From Clostridiaceae bacterium JG1575 (GTDB lineage: Bacteria > Bacillota > Clostridia > Clostridiales > Clostridiaceae): a stretch of 64,000 nucleotides of DNA. The first letter of the stretch is position 1; each line of letters starts with the position of its first letter. Below are positions 43,964 to 56,483 of this stretch, one piece after another. The position numbers and the translations under genes are program-made. The notes under the pieces are model-generated. The model did not search any database, was not told the DNA's origin, and was given only the letters and a program-made list of their open reading frames with translations. The stretch covers positions 33,515 to 97,514 of the forward strand of contig LQGW01000053.1 in NCBI GenBank assembly GCA_002838815.1. The letters are read 5' to 3'.

Positions 43964-45376
43964 ATGCGGTTGACTCTTCCCCTCCTCATCGTCCTAATTT
44001 ACATGGTGGCCATGCTCCTTGTGGGCTATTTCACCAACAAACTCGCCATCAAGTCCAGCACGGACTACATGATTGCCGGTCGCCGCATGGGCGTTTTGAT
44101 GATCGCAGCCAGTTTGTCGGCCAACAACATTGGCGGCGGCTCCACTATGGGGGTCGCCACGCGAGCCTTCGGGATCTGGGGCATGAGCGCTGCTTGGTAT
44201 GTTTTGGCGGCCTCAGTGGCCATGATTCCGCTGGCTTGGTTTGCCCCGAAAATTCGAAAAACCATGGCGGTCACCATTCCTGAGGTGGTGACTCGGCGCT
44301 TTGGCGATGTGGCAGGCACCTTGACGGCTCTTTTGAACATTGTGGCGCTTTTTTTCTTGACGGCATCCCAGGTTTTGGCTTCGGGTACCGTGGTGAGCGT
44401 CCTCACGGGCATCCCCATGAACGTCAGCATCCTCATCAGCGGATTGGTGATCATTGTCTATACCACCATGGGCGGCATGATCGCCGATCAGATTTCTGAC
44501 TTGGTGCAGTTTTTTGTGATCCTTGGGGGACTGGCCGTTGCGTTGCCCTTCATCGTTTCTGGAGCGGGCGGATGGCAAGCCATCTCAGCGAAGCTACCGC
44601 CGGTGAAATTGGACTTTTTCGCCGTGGGCTGGGTAACCATTTTAGGGTTGATCTTCAATTACTTTTGCACCTTCTTATCCGGACCGGAAATGGTTTCGCG
44701 CTTCTCTTCGGCCAAAGATGAGCGATCGGCGCAAAAAGCCTCCGTTCTCGCCGCCCTTCTCATGGCCCTCATGGCGTTCATCCCCACCGTCATCGGCTTG
44801 GTTTCCTACGCCATGGATCCGGCCTTGGATGGCGGGAAGGGGACGTCGGCCTTGATGTTTGCAACCACTCATTACGCTCCGGTATGGGTTACGGGCCTCA
44901 TCGCCGCCTCCATTGTGGCGGCCACGATGTCCAGCGCCGACTCCAACCTCCTTTGCGCATCCACCATGCTGGTGCGCGACCTCTACATGAAGTACGTTAA
45001 AAAAGAAGTGCCGGATCGCAAAGTCATCTTTCTGACACGTTGCTGCAACGTCTTCATCTGCCTTCTTTCCATGGGCATTGCCCTCTTCCAGATCAACATC
45101 GTCACCTTAAATCTTTTTGCCTTTGCCCTACGCTCGGCCGGTCCCTTTGCGGCGTATGCCTTTGGGCTGAGTGTGCCCAAGGCCTCACGGCACTCGGGGC
45201 TGGTCTCCATCCTCGTAGGCTCCATCGCCGTCGTGTATTGGCAGATCGCACACGCCAATCATCCCGTGCTGCCCATCGTCTTTGGCTGTTTGGTCGGTAC
45301 GGCCGCATTCTTCCTTACGACGTTCTTAGAGCGTGGTAATGTGGCGCCTTCGGCCTATGAAGCAAAAGATGAATAG
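43964..45376 (+). CDS. Sodium:solute symporter family transporter
   Basis: A 470-residue SSF transporter with about 13 hydrophobic segments. Typical are the N-terminal YFTNKLAIKSSTDYMIAGRRMG, the SANNIGGGSTMGVATRAF region and, near residue 315, AASIVAATMSSADSNLLCASTMLVRDLY, the conserved sodium-site segment. The substrate (amino acid, nucleobase or carboxylate) cannot be inferred. ATG 43964 follows TGAGGTGATTTTT. It stands alone between transposase remnants. Confidence 0.9.
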   Translation: MRLTLPLLIVLIYMVAMLLVGYFTNKLAIKSSTDYMIAGRRMGVLMIAASLSANNIGGGSTMGVATRAFGIWGMSAAWYVLAASVAMIPLAWFAPKIRKTMAVTIPEVVTRRFGDVAGTLTALLNIVALFFLTASQVLASGTVVSVLTGIPMNVSILISGLVIIVYTTMGGMIADQISDLVQFFVILGGLAVALPFIVSGAGGWQAISAKLPPVKLDFFAVGWVTILGLIFNYFCTFLSGPEMVSRFSSAKDERSAQKASVLAALLMALMAFIPTVIGLVSYAMDPALDGGKGTSALMFATTHYAPVWVTGLIAASIVAATMSSADSNLLCASTMLVRDLYMKYVKKEVPDRKVIFLTRCCNVFICLLSMGIALFQINIVTLNLFAFALRSAGPFAAYAFGLSVPKASRHSGLVSILVGSIAVVYWQIAHANHPVLPIVFGCLVGTAAFFLTTFLERGNVAPSAYEAKDE

Positions 45377-45763
45377 GGAAAAGGGAAGCCTCTAAAACCC
45401 AAAAGCCTTTCAGGGAGTGCTTGGGCGCTCCCCGAGCGAAAAACCTAAAGAGTCCTTAGGGACCGAGGGTGGATCCTTTGGTCGGGGGATTTAACTGAGC
45501 AAGCGGCAACGCTAGGGAGTTGCTGTTTGCCTTTTTTTGAGATTAAGGCTTTCTTCGAATCTGGAGCAAACGATAGAAAAAAGGGATGAAGTGAGGTTGT
45601 CTGAGGATTTCACAAATATAAATAGGGGTTCATGAATTCCCTTTAATCCTTGAGAGAGGGAGTCTTCGAACCAACCAAGAAAGATTGGGGGCGGCTTTAA
45701 AATCCCAAGAAGCTCCAGGGTAAGAAACCAAGGTCTTGGGACAAATAGGGCCTATTGTCCCAG
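45377..45763. other. Intergenic region after the symporter
   Basis: No gene seen. It contains a probable terminator at 45499-45538 (GCAAGCGGCAAC pairing with GTTGCTGTTTGC, then seven T) and a dyad GGGACAA...TTGTCCC at about 45738-45761 just before the next promoter. Confidence 0.6.
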
Positions 45764-45829
45764 TTGACAGCCGTTCTCAAGGCGAGTAGATTAATCTTGC
45801 AAGATCAATCTTGCAAGATTAATCTACTC
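45764..45829 (+). promoter_or_regulatory. Promoter with nested palindromic operator
   Basis: TTGACA (45764-45769), exactly 17 bases, TAGATT (45787-45792). The -10 lies in the left arm of a perfect palindrome with 22-base arms and a 2-base centre (45784-45829). Each arm contains a self-complementary 12-mer, ATCTTGCAAGAT. The expected RNA start is about 45799, inside the palindrome, so the full dyad acts as DNA operator rather than RNA hairpin. No regulator gene is adjacent. Confidence 0.75.
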
Positions 45830-45842
45830 GGAGGAAAGCAAA

Positions 45843-46247
45843 ATGAAGGAAATTATGGAATTTTTTGGGGACGTCAATACCCCAGTGGCCCTAGCTACAG
45901 TGAACGGAGAGGTCCCCAGCGTTCGGTTCTTCTCCTTTAAGATGGAGGTGGACGGAAAACTTTATTTTCTGACCTCCAAAAAGAAGAGCGTATACCACAA
46001 TTTGGAAAAGAACCCAAGAGTCGAGATTTGCTCGTTGCCCAACAGCAAGCAAGAATGGGTGCGCCTGAAGGCTACGGTGGTCTTTGACGATCAGCTGGAG
46101 CTTAAAAAGCAGGCCTTCTCCTTGTTGCCTCTTTTGGAAAAAGCGTATGGCACCCCGGAAAATGAAGACATTGCGCTCTTCTACCTAAAAGACATTGATG
46201 CGAAAAAATATTCTCTTTTAGGCACTGTAGAATCCATCTGGGCCTAA
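45843..46247 (+). CDS. Pyridoxamine 5'-phosphate oxidase-fold flavoprotein
   Basis: A 134-residue split-barrel protein of the PNPOx-like family: an N-terminal helix, then TPVALATVNGEVPSVRFFSF, LYFLTSKKKSVYHNLEKNPRVEIC and a C-terminal region with YSLLGTVESIWA. Such small proteins bind FMN, F420 or heme and usually act as redox enzymes; a vitamin B6 role is unlikely. AGGAGG-type site (GGAGGAAAGCAAA) begins just after the operator. Control by the palindromic operator implies strong induction by some signal. Confidence 0.85.
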   Translation: MKEIMEFFGDVNTPVALATVNGEVPSVRFFSFKMEVDGKLYFLTSKKKSVYHNLEKNPRVEICSLPNSKQEWVRLKATVVFDDQLELKKQAFSLLPLLEKAYGTPENEDIALFYLKDIDAKKYSLLGTVESIWA

Positions 46248-46779
46248 GAATCGCTGCGTTTCGAGCGGATGAGTGGCCTGAAGAACGCTTAGCCTGTGAC
46301 GATAAGGGATCGTCGATGCCCCTGAACAAAAAAAGAGGCAACATAGGGGTTTGGCTCACTGGCAAACCTTGAGACACGTCCGGCTCCTTTTGGGGGCGCC
46401 TTGATCCTTGTTTTTGGTCGGGTAATAGTACAAGCTTTGGCAGCTAGAAATACAATCGAGTCATTGGCAGTCCCGACTTTAAAGACGACCCTAGAAGAGG
46501 ATGAAATGCTTTAGGGAGGAAAGAAGGGGCTGCCAATTGCTCACCTCGATTCCCTCCGAGAGTTGTGCTTTTTAAAAGGGAACTCCTTTTCCCGAATCCG
46601 ACCCATCCCCGCAAGAAACGACCGAACCATGGAGTTACTGCAAGTGTTCCGAAGAACCATCGGCCCCATGGTGCGCTCAAAGAAGCGAAAGGTATTGGGC
46701 AAAACATGGTCAAAGAACGATCCCAGACTAATGGATCCATTTACGGGGAAGTCGAATCCTTTTCATTCTCTGATTTTAT
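46248..46779. other. Intergenic region with no clear gene
   Basis: No supported gene. Short inverted repeats occur (for example GGTTTG/CAAACC at about 46354-46372). Open frames on both strands lack ribosome sites and family features. It is probably eroded mobile-element sequence. Confidence 0.45.
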
Positions 46780-46996
46780 GGCATCGATCCGAAAGTCCCT
46801 TGATCCCAATAAACTTGCGGAGAGTCTCAATAAGCGGCTTAAGCGAATTGTAAAAGGCAAGGAACGGTTTCCCAACGAGGAGGCTCTGGAACGAATGGTC
46901 TGCACGAGCTATCTTGAGGACAACGTTAAAAACGAGGGCCAGCGACATCCTGGATTCAGCAAAGCCTGCTATGAGTGGATGCCGTTGTTTGAATAG
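46780..46996 (+). pseudogene. IS256-like transposase, C-terminal remnant
   Basis: The frame gives LDPNKLAESLNKRLKR then IVKGKERFPNEEALERMV and YLEDNVKN, matching the C-terminal block of IS256-group (mutator) transposases (N-x-IE-x-LNK-x-LKR..KEQFPNEE-x-LERFL). No upstream DDE part remains in any frame, so only a tail survives. Confidence 0.65.
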
Positions 46997-47494
46997 AAGT
47001 TCCCCCGCTCTTGCAAATAGGAGCCAGGGATGGTCGGGGAGCGTCGCAGAGGGGAAAAATAGAACAAAGGGTCATTGGGACGTCTCTGGAGTTCTCGTTT
47101 ACCTTCCCTTAAAGACCTGTTTGACAAGACCCAGCCTTCTAGTCGGGTGAGCTGGAGCACGGATCCACCTAAATGAGAACGCTACAGGAGGTTCCACAAC
47201 ACTCTTTTCACTACCTATGGACGTTATCGAGTAACGAAAAAAGCAGAGGAAGAAGGCACCGATATCCTGACAGACTTCTTGGTCAGAAGATCGGTGCTTT
47301 TATTTTGCGCTTACGAACGATGGTTCAAACGTAAAAAGGGAGTCGGGATTCGAAGACTGGATGGGTCCTAAATGAGTTTTTTTGGAGGGGTACGGTTGAA
47401 ACAGCATAGGAAGGCAGAATAGGAAGGGGAAGTTCGCTATAATGAGAGAGGAACGAGAGGGTATCGTGAATTTTCCTGAAGGAGCAACGCATCA
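46997..47494. other. Intergenic region with terminator and promoter
   Basis: A hairpin with stem GCACCGAT/ATCGGTGC and following TTTTATTTT (47256-47305) ends something upstream. A perfect TATAAT at 47438-47443 precedes the next gene. Nothing else is recognised. Confidence 0.55.
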
Positions 47495-48289
47495 ATGAAA
47501 GTTCGATTCAACCGCACGGCTTGGCACAATGAAACCGGGGTCTTGACCAATTTTGAACAAGGGGTGGAAGCGCCCAAAGGCTGCTCCATGGGCGTTTTGA
47601 TGGAGCGATACCTTACCCAGTATTTGCCTCAGAGTCTTCCCTCGGAGAAGGATTATTGGTGCGTTGTGGCGGTAGGGGAAAAAGGGTATCGAACCCTTGG
47701 CTGGGTGGAGGCGGGAGTATTTCAACCGCAGTTTTCAAAAGAGGAGCAGGCGCAGGAGTTCTTTGGCGAGAAACGCACCCCGATGCTTTTGGCCGTGGCG
47801 AAAAAGGCTCGGGAGGTGCAAGCGCAACCCTTGGATCCTAAAGAGTTTTTGTGGAACGAATTGCCGTCCCCGATTCGAGTGGACACCAAGGGGCGGAAAA
47901 TCTTGTCCCTTTGTTGCGCCATTGCCGCTTTGTTGTCCGTCGTCGCCTTCGTCATCCATTTCATTCGTACCAGCGAAGTGCTGACGATGGCAGTGGTGGT
48001 GCTTTTGCTTTCCCTTCCGGCCACCTATTTCTCTTTGCATTGGAGCCGCACCATGATCTTTGGGTCCAATTTCATTTTGTACCGCAATCGATCCAATCAA
48101 AATGAAACATTTACCGCCAATGAATTGGATCATGTGGCCTGGGCGGATGAACGGGCTAAGCTTCAGTTTGTCTTTCGCTACGAAGTGAAAGAGCGTAATT
48201 TCATCTCCGCCAGCGTACCGGAATATTGGGAGCTTTTGATTTGGGCCATTCGCAATGACATTCCCTTGTACACATCTTGGAAGGATTAG
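47495..48289 (+). CDS. Hypothetical membrane protein with two central TM segments
   Basis: A 264-residue protein that I do not recognise. The N-terminal 125 residues are soluble and contain two Trp-rich strands. Two hydrophobic segments follow at about residues 133-155 and 162-180 (ILSLCCAIAALLSVVAFVI and LTMAVVVLLLSLPATYF). The C-terminal 80 residues form a strand-rich region (IFGSNFILYRNRSNQ to LLIWAIRND) reminiscent of bacterial PH-like domains, which often follow TM pairs. It has its own -10 and a CTGAAGGAG site and precedes the cggR promoter. Confidence 0.7.
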   Translation: MKVRFNRTAWHNETGVLTNFEQGVEAPKGCSMGVLMERYLTQYLPQSLPSEKDYWCVVAVGEKGYRTLGWVEAGVFQPQFSKEEQAQEFFGEKRTPMLLAVAKKAREVQAQPLDPKEFLWNELPSPIRVDTKGRKILSLCCAIAALLSVVAFVIHFIRTSEVLTMAVVVLLLSLPATYFSLHWSRTMIFGSNFILYRNRSNQNETFTANELDHVAWADERAKLQFVFRYEVKERNFISASVPEYWELLIWAIRNDIPLYTSWKD

Positions 48290-48338
48290 CCTTTTCAAAG
48301 AGTTTACATGTGATCGGGCGAATTCTTAATAATCGGTG

Positions 48339-48397
48339 TTTACAATGAGAGGGGGAAGGCTATAATGGAAGTGGAACAAGATTGTCCCGAACGGGAC
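48339..48397 (+). promoter_or_regulatory. Promoter and CggR-like operator of the glycolytic operon
   Basis: TTTACA (48339-48344), 16-base spacer and TATAAT (48361-48366) are followed by GTCCCGAACGGGAC (48384-48397), with a further half-site TTGTTCCCGG. CGGGAC repeats are the hallmark of CggR operators, so autoregulation is likely. Confidence 0.8.
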
Positions 48398-48419
48398 AAA
48401 ATTGTTCCCGGAGGATACG

Positions 48420-50524
<2,105 letters not shown>

Positions 50525-50542
50525 TTCAGCGGGGAAGAGAGC

Positions 50543-50622
50543 AAAGGCCCACTCCGGGCCCTTTCCCCATCCAGCTAAGGGGGCCGGTGGAGTGCAAGCA
50601 ATTGATCTGCCGGCCCCTTCGT
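50543..50622 (+). other. Two hairpins in the gap-pgk intergenic space
   Basis: AAAGGCCC/GGGCCCTTT at about 50543-50563 and GGGGCCGG/CCGGCCCC at about 50579-50619. The second is followed by TTCGTTTCTCCTT. They may set the ratio of gap to downstream expression through partial termination or mRNA processing. Confidence 0.5.
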
Positions 50623-50696
50623 TTCTCCTTGACCCCGACCTTATTTTGGGGGATGGATTCCGATGGGTGCCATCGATCCGTCCCACGGAGGATGCT

Positions 50697-51905
50697 ATGA
50701 TTTATAATAAAAAAACCGTACGGGATGTCTCTTTTCAAGGAGCGGCCACCCTTGTTCGGTGTGATTTCAATGTACCCATGAAAGATGGCGTGATCACGGA
50801 TGAGTCCCGCATTTTAGGGGCGCTCCCCACCATCCGCTACCTCATGGACCAAGGGGCGAAAGTCATCCTTTGCTCCCACCTTGGCAAGGCCAAAGGACCC
50901 GATCCCTCCTTGTCTCTTGAAAGCGTCGCTCAGCGATTGACGCATCATTTGGGCCGGCCCGTGCTCTTTGCCAAGGACGATTGCGTCGTGGGGGAGGAAG
51001 CCAAAAAAGGAGCGGCGTCCCTAAAGCCCGGCGAGGTGATGCTCCCGGAAAATACCCGTTTTCGCCCGGAGGAGAGCAAGAACGATCCGCTCTTTTCCAA
51101 GGAATTGGCGTCCCTTGCCACAATATACGTGAACGATGCCTTCGGATCTGCCCATCGAGCCCATGCCTCCACTGAAGGGGTGACGCATTTCCTGAGCCCT
51201 TGCGTGGCAGGGTTTTTAATTGAAAAAGAACTTCAATTTTTGGGGGATGCCGTAAATCACCCGAAACGCCCCTTTGTTGCTATTTTAGGGGGGGCAAAAG
51301 TTTCCGACAAAATCAAGGTCATTGACGCCCTCTTGGAGAAGGTAGATACCTTAATCATCGGCGGTGGGATGGCGTATACGTTCTTGAAAGCTCAGGGCTA
51401 TGATATCGGGCAATCCCTCCTAGAAGAGGATCGTTTAGAGTACGCCAAGGACATGATGGAAAAAGCGCGCCAACGAGGCGTTGCGCTGCTGTTGCCCATC
51501 GATCATGTGGTGGGCGATGGATTCCGCGAAGAGGCTCACGCATCGGTGACTGAGGGGGCCTCCATCGGCGAGGGACTCATGGGCATGGACATCGGCCCGG
51601 CCACCATCGCCAGCTACCGAAAAGCCATTGAAGGGGCTAAGACCGTGATCTGGAACGGCCCCATGGGTGTTTTTGAATTCCCAGCCTTCGAAAAGGGCAC
51701 CAAAGAAGTGGCTCAGGCCATGGCACAATGCGATGCCGTGACCATCATTGGCGGCGGGGATTCGGCGGCGGCCGTTCATCAATTCCATCTCGCCGAAAAA
51801 ATGACCCATATTTCCACGGGAGGCGGCGCCTCCTTAGAGTTCCTGGAGGGGGTCAGCCTCCCGGGAATCGCAGCATTGGACGACAAGGAGGAACAAGCGC
51901 AATGA
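50697..51905 (+). CDS. pgk: Phosphoglycerate kinase
   Basis: A 402-residue kinase that makes ATP from 1,3-bisphosphoglycerate. It shows [73 protein letters not shown] and [14 protein letters not shown] 50697 follows CACGGAGG. The stop overlaps the tpi start. Confidence 0.98.
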   Translation: MIYNKKTVRDVSFQGAATLVRCDFNVPMKDGVITDESRILGALPTIRYLMDQGAKVILCSHLGKAKGPDPSLSLESVAQRLTHHLGRPVLFAKDDCVVGEEAKKGAASLKPGEVMLPENTRFRPEESKNDPLFSKELASLATIYVNDAFGSAHRAHASTEGVTHFLSPCVAGFLIEKELQFLGDAVNHPKRPFVAILGGAKVSDKIKVIDALLEKVDTLIIGGGMAYTFLKAQGYDIGQSLLEEDRLEYAKDMMEKARQRGVALLLPIDHVVGDGFREEAHASVTEGASIGEGLMGMDIGPATIASYRKAIEGAKTVIWNGPMGVFEFPAFEKGTKEVAQAMAQCDAVTIIGGGDSAAAVHQFHLAEKMTHISTGGGASLEFLEGVSLPGIAALDDKEEQAQ

Positions 51906-52654
51906 GAACCCCGGTAATTGCTGGAAACTGGAAAATGAACCACACCCTGCCTCAAGCCATCGCCATGGTGGACGCCTTTCTTCCCTTGGTGGAGGACGCC
52001 TCCTGTGAGGTGCTCTTGTGCGTCCCGTTTATTCACCTGCCGGCCCTTGTGGAAAAAACCAAGGGAAGTGCCGTAAAGATTGGGGCACAGAATTTGTATT
52101 TTGAAGAAAATGGCGCCTTTACGGGTGAAATCAGTGCGCCCATGCTTAAGGATTTGGGCGTCAGCCACGTTATCGTCGGCCACTCGGAGCGTCGGGAAAT
52201 TTTTGGTGAAACGGATGAATGGGTGAATCAAAAGGTCCATGCAGCCTTTCGCCATGGACTGATCCCCATCCTTTGCTGCGGCGAAACGCTGCAGATGCGG
52301 GAGAAGGGGCAAACCAAGGCCCATTTACAGCATCAGATCCGCGAGGGTCTCAAGGGGCTCAGCGAGGAACAGGCTGAGCAGATCATCATTGCCTATGAGC
52401 CCATTTGGGCCATTGGCACGGGGAAGACCGCCACAGCCCAAGAAGCCAATGAAACCATTGCAAGCATTCGACAAACCGTGGCGCAAGAATACCGCGATGA
52501 AATTGCTCAAAAGGTCCGCATTCAGTACGGCGGATCCGTGAAGCCCTCCACCATTAAAGAGCAAATGTCCATGTCGGATATTGACGGCGCTTTGGTGGGC
52601 GGGGCCTCCTTGAAGGCTGAAGAATTCAGCCAGATTGTGCTGTTCGACCGCTAG
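51902..52654 (+). CDS. tpiA: Triosephosphate isomerase
   Basis: A 250-residue TIM barrel. Catalytic residues are visible in AGNWKMN (Lys12-type), [10 protein letters not shown] (His) and [16 protein letters not shown] (Glu), with the phosphate loop YGGSVKPS. It overlaps pgk by four bases (ATGA) and has an AAGGAGGAACAA site within pgk. Confidence 0.98.
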   Translation: MRTPVIAGNWKMNHTLPQAIAMVDAFLPLVEDASCEVLLCVPFIHLPALVEKTKGSAVKIGAQNLYFEENGAFTGEISAPMLKDLGVSHVIVGHSERREIFGETDEWVNQKVHAAFRHGLIPILCCGETLQMREKGQTKAHLQHQIREGLKGLSEEQAEQIIIAYEPIWAIGTGKTATAQEANETIASIRQTVAQEYRDEIAQKVRIQYGGSVKPSTIKEQMSMSDIDGALVGGASLKAEEFSQIVLFDR

Positions 52655-52742
52655 GCTCGAACACGAAGACAAAAGATAAAGCCGCGCCCAAGACGCCTTC
52701 GGGGGCCTTTGGAGTTCGGCGGATTGGAAAAGAGGAACGATC

Positions 52743-54284
52743 ATGAAAAAACCTGTCATGCTGATGATCCTGGATGGCTTTGGCCTCAGCGATCAGCCCG
52801 AAGGGAACGCGGTGACCCAAGCGAAAAAGCCCAATTTTGACCACTACTGGGCCGCCTACCCCCACACCACCTTGAATGCTTCTGGGTTGGCGGTGGGGCT
52901 GCCCGAAGGGCAAATGGGAAATTCCGAAGTGGGCCACATGAACATTGGCGCCGGCCGAGTCGTCTACCAGGAATTAACGCGGATCCATGAAATGATCCGC
53001 AGCGGCGCTTTTTATAACAATGAGGCGCTCAACCACGCCATGGATAACGCCAAGCAAGAAGGCCGAGCGTTGCATCTTATGGGCTTGGTTTCCGATGGAG
53101 GGGTGCATTCCCACATCGACCACATCAAAGCCCTACTCCATATGGCGAAGCTTCGGGGCGTGGAGCGGGTCTTCCTTCATGCCTTTATGGATGGACGCGA
53201 TACCTCACCGACGTCGGGGGTGGGCTTTTTAAAAACCCTTGAAGAAGTTATGGCTCAAGAAGGCGTCGGGCGCATTGCCAGCGTGAGCGGACGATACTAC
53301 GCCATGGATCGGGACAACCGCTGGGAGCGCATCGAGAAGGCTTATGACGCCATGGTCCGTGGCGTGGGCGTTAAGTGGAAAAGTGCCGTTGAGGGCATGA
53401 ACGCTTCTTACGCACAGGGGGTCACGGATGAATTCATTTCGCCTTCTGTGGTGGAAGAAGGAGGAACCCCCATCGGCTCGATTCACGCCAAGGACTCGGT
53501 TATTTTCTTCAATTTCCGTCCGGATCGGGCTCGGGAGATGACCCGAGCGCTCAACGACCAAGCGTTTGCGCATTTCACGCGCCCCGACTTGTCCTTAGTT
53601 TTTGTGACCATGACGCAGTACGACAGTACGCTTTCGGGCGTTGAGGTGGCGTATCCCCCTCAAAAGCTCACCCATATGTTGGGCGAGCTGGTTGCTGCGG
53701 CCGGGAAAAAGCAGTTGCGCATCGCAGAGACGGAAAAATACGCCCACGTCACGTTCTTCTTCAACGGAGGCGTGGAGGCGCCCGCTCAGGGAGAGGACCG
53801 AATCTTGGTGCCTTCCCCTAAGGTAGCGACTTACGATTTGATGCCCCAAATGAGCGCTCAAGGCGTCACCGACCGGGTGATCCGCGCCATGGAAGAAACC
53901 GACTATGACATGATCGTCTTGAATTACGCCAACTGCGACATGGTGGGGCACACGGGCGTGTTGCCGGCCGCTGTGGAAGCGGTGGAGTTTTTGGACGCAG
54001 CGATGAAACAGGTTATTGATGCGGTGCTCGCCCAAGGCGGCAGCGTGTTTGTCACGGCCGATCACGGCAATGCCGAACAGCTGTTGGACCCCGTGACGAA
54101 GGCCCCCTTCACCTCGCACACCACAAACCCGGTGCCGTTTTTGTACATCACCAAGGAGCCCCAAAAGACGCTCCGGGCGGACGGAATCCTCTCAGACATC
54201 GCGCCCACGATGCTCGAGGAGATGGGCATGCCCATTCCGCAAGAGATGACCAGCCACAGCTTGTTTTTGTCCCCGACGCCCTAA
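52743..54284 (+). CDS. gpmI: 2,3-bisphosphoglycerate-independent phosphoglycerate mutase
   Basis: A 513-residue Mn-dependent mutase of the alkaline-phosphatase superfamily. It shows LMILDGFGLSDQPEGNAV, the catalytic-Ser motif GQMGNSEVGHMNIGAGR, HAFMDGRDTSP, and near the C-terminus YANCDMVGHTG and TADHGNAEQL. Length matches the family. It follows tpiA by 88 bases in the same operon. Confidence 0.98.
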   Translation: MKKPVMLMILDGFGLSDQPEGNAVTQAKKPNFDHYWAAYPHTTLNASGLAVGLPEGQMGNSEVGHMNIGAGRVVYQELTRIHEMIRSGAFYNNEALNHAMDNAKQEGRALHLMGLVSDGGVHSHIDHIKALLHMAKLRGVERVFLHAFMDGRDTSPTSGVGFLKTLEEVMAQEGVGRIASVSGRYYAMDRDNRWERIEKAYDAMVRGVGVKWKSAVEGMNASYAQGVTDEFISPSVVEEGGTPIGSIHAKDSVIFFNFRPDRAREMTRALNDQAFAHFTRPDLSLVFVTMTQYDSTLSGVEVAYPPQKLTHMLGELVAAAGKKQLRIAETEKYAHVTFFFNGGVEAPAQGEDRILVPSPKVATYDLMPQMSAQGVTDRVIRAMEETDYDMIVLNYANCDMVGHTGVLPAAVEAVEFLDAAMKQVIDAVLAQGGSVFVTADHGNAEQLLDPVTKAPFTSHTTNPVPFLYITKEPQKTLRADGILSDIAPTMLEEMGMPIPQEMTSHSLFLSPTP

Positions 54285-54336
54285 AGCCATTCTCATGGCT
54301 CTCTTGGCAGAGCCCATTCCCACGCCATAACTATAA

Positions 54337-55656
<1,320 letters not shown>

Positions 55657-55694
55657 CTGGAAAAGCTAAGGGTTTTAGCAATTTCTCATAGATT

Positions 55695-55738
55695 GGTCAC
55701 CCCTTGTTCAAACACTTGGACAAGGGGTGGCCTATAAT
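55695..55738 (+). promoter_or_regulatory. Palindrome abutting the ferritin -10
   Basis: An imperfect hairpin/dyad (CACCCCTTGTTC / GGACAAGGGGTG, 55695-55732) is directly followed by TATAAT (55733-55738). It may terminate the eno transcript, but lacks a T-run; it also occupies the -35 and spacer of the ferritin promoter, so an operator role is possible. Confidence 0.5.
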
Positions 55739-55839
55739 GAGGATGTGGGGGGTATTGCACAATCGGCCCCATAAGAAAGCCGCTCCATTGGGCGCGGAGT
55801 CTTTCGACGAGTAAGGAGCGAGTAAGGAGGAACCAATAC

Positions 55840-56364
55840 ATGGCTATGAGTAAAAAGCTCTTGGATTTATTCAACGAGCAAATCAAGTACGAGTATGATT
55901 CGCGAAACGTTTATTTTGGCATGGAGTCTTACCTGCGGGATTTAAGTTGGGACGGGTTTGCCAATTTCTTCCACATCCAGGCTGATGAAGAAATGGTGCA
56001 CTGCCGGTATTTCATGGAATACCTCGCATTCACGGGTCACAAATGGGAAATGAGGGCCTTGGATGAGCAGACCAATGAATATGAGTCTGTGCTCGATGTG
56101 TTCAAGAAGGGATTAGAGCACGAAAAGCTTATTAGCGGACGCATCAAAAAGCTCTACGATCAGGCTTTTGAGGATCGGGATTACCACGCTATGAAATTCC
56201 TGGATTGGTATATCCAAGAGCAGGCGGAGGAAGAGGATAATTTCTCCACTTGGATCAACCGCATCGAGCGGGCTAAGGACGGTCCCGGCATGACCATTCT
56301 GGATCAGGAGGCCGCGGCCCGCACCTTTGTTCTGCCGACCAATCCTCCAGTGAAGCCGCTTTAA
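55840..56364 (+). CDS. Ferritin
   Basis: A 174-residue non-heme ferritin that stores iron. The four-helix bundle has the di-iron ligands in EYDSRNVYFGME (first Glu), FFHIQADEEMVHCRYFMEY (Glu and His) and FLDWYIQEQAEEEDNF (Glu/Gln). There are alternative ATGs two codons apart; the first follows AAGGAGGAACC. It is monocistronic and closed by a strong terminator. Fits the iron theme of the 8-11 kb island. Confidence 0.95.
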   Translation: MAMSKKLLDLFNEQIKYEYDSRNVYFGMESYLRDLSWDGFANFFHIQADEEMVHCRYFMEYLAFTGHKWEMRALDEQTNEYESVLDVFKKGLEHEKLISGRIKKLYDQAFEDRDYHAMKFLDWYIQEQAEEEDNFSTWINRIERAKDGPGMTILDQEAAARTFVLPTNPPVKPL

Positions 56365-56414
56365 TCGAGGGGGATGTTTTTTGAGGGTTGCCCTCAAAAC
56401 TTCATAAGAACGCA

Positions 56415-56457
56415 GAAAAAATGGGAGCTCTTTTCTAGGGAGCTCCCATTTTTTTCG
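56415..56457. terminator. Bidirectional terminator between ferritin and DUF1002
   Basis: Stem AAAATGGGAGCTC / GAGCTCCCATTTT with T-runs on both sides. A smaller GAGGGTTGCCCTC hairpin precedes it. Confidence 0.88.
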
Positions 56458-56483
56458 TTCTTATGGGCTAAGGGGCCCGCGAA

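Noticed and set aside
46444..46740. 98-codon minus-strand frame
   Set aside because: No ribosome site and low-complexity Trp/Phe-rich translation in eroded sequence.
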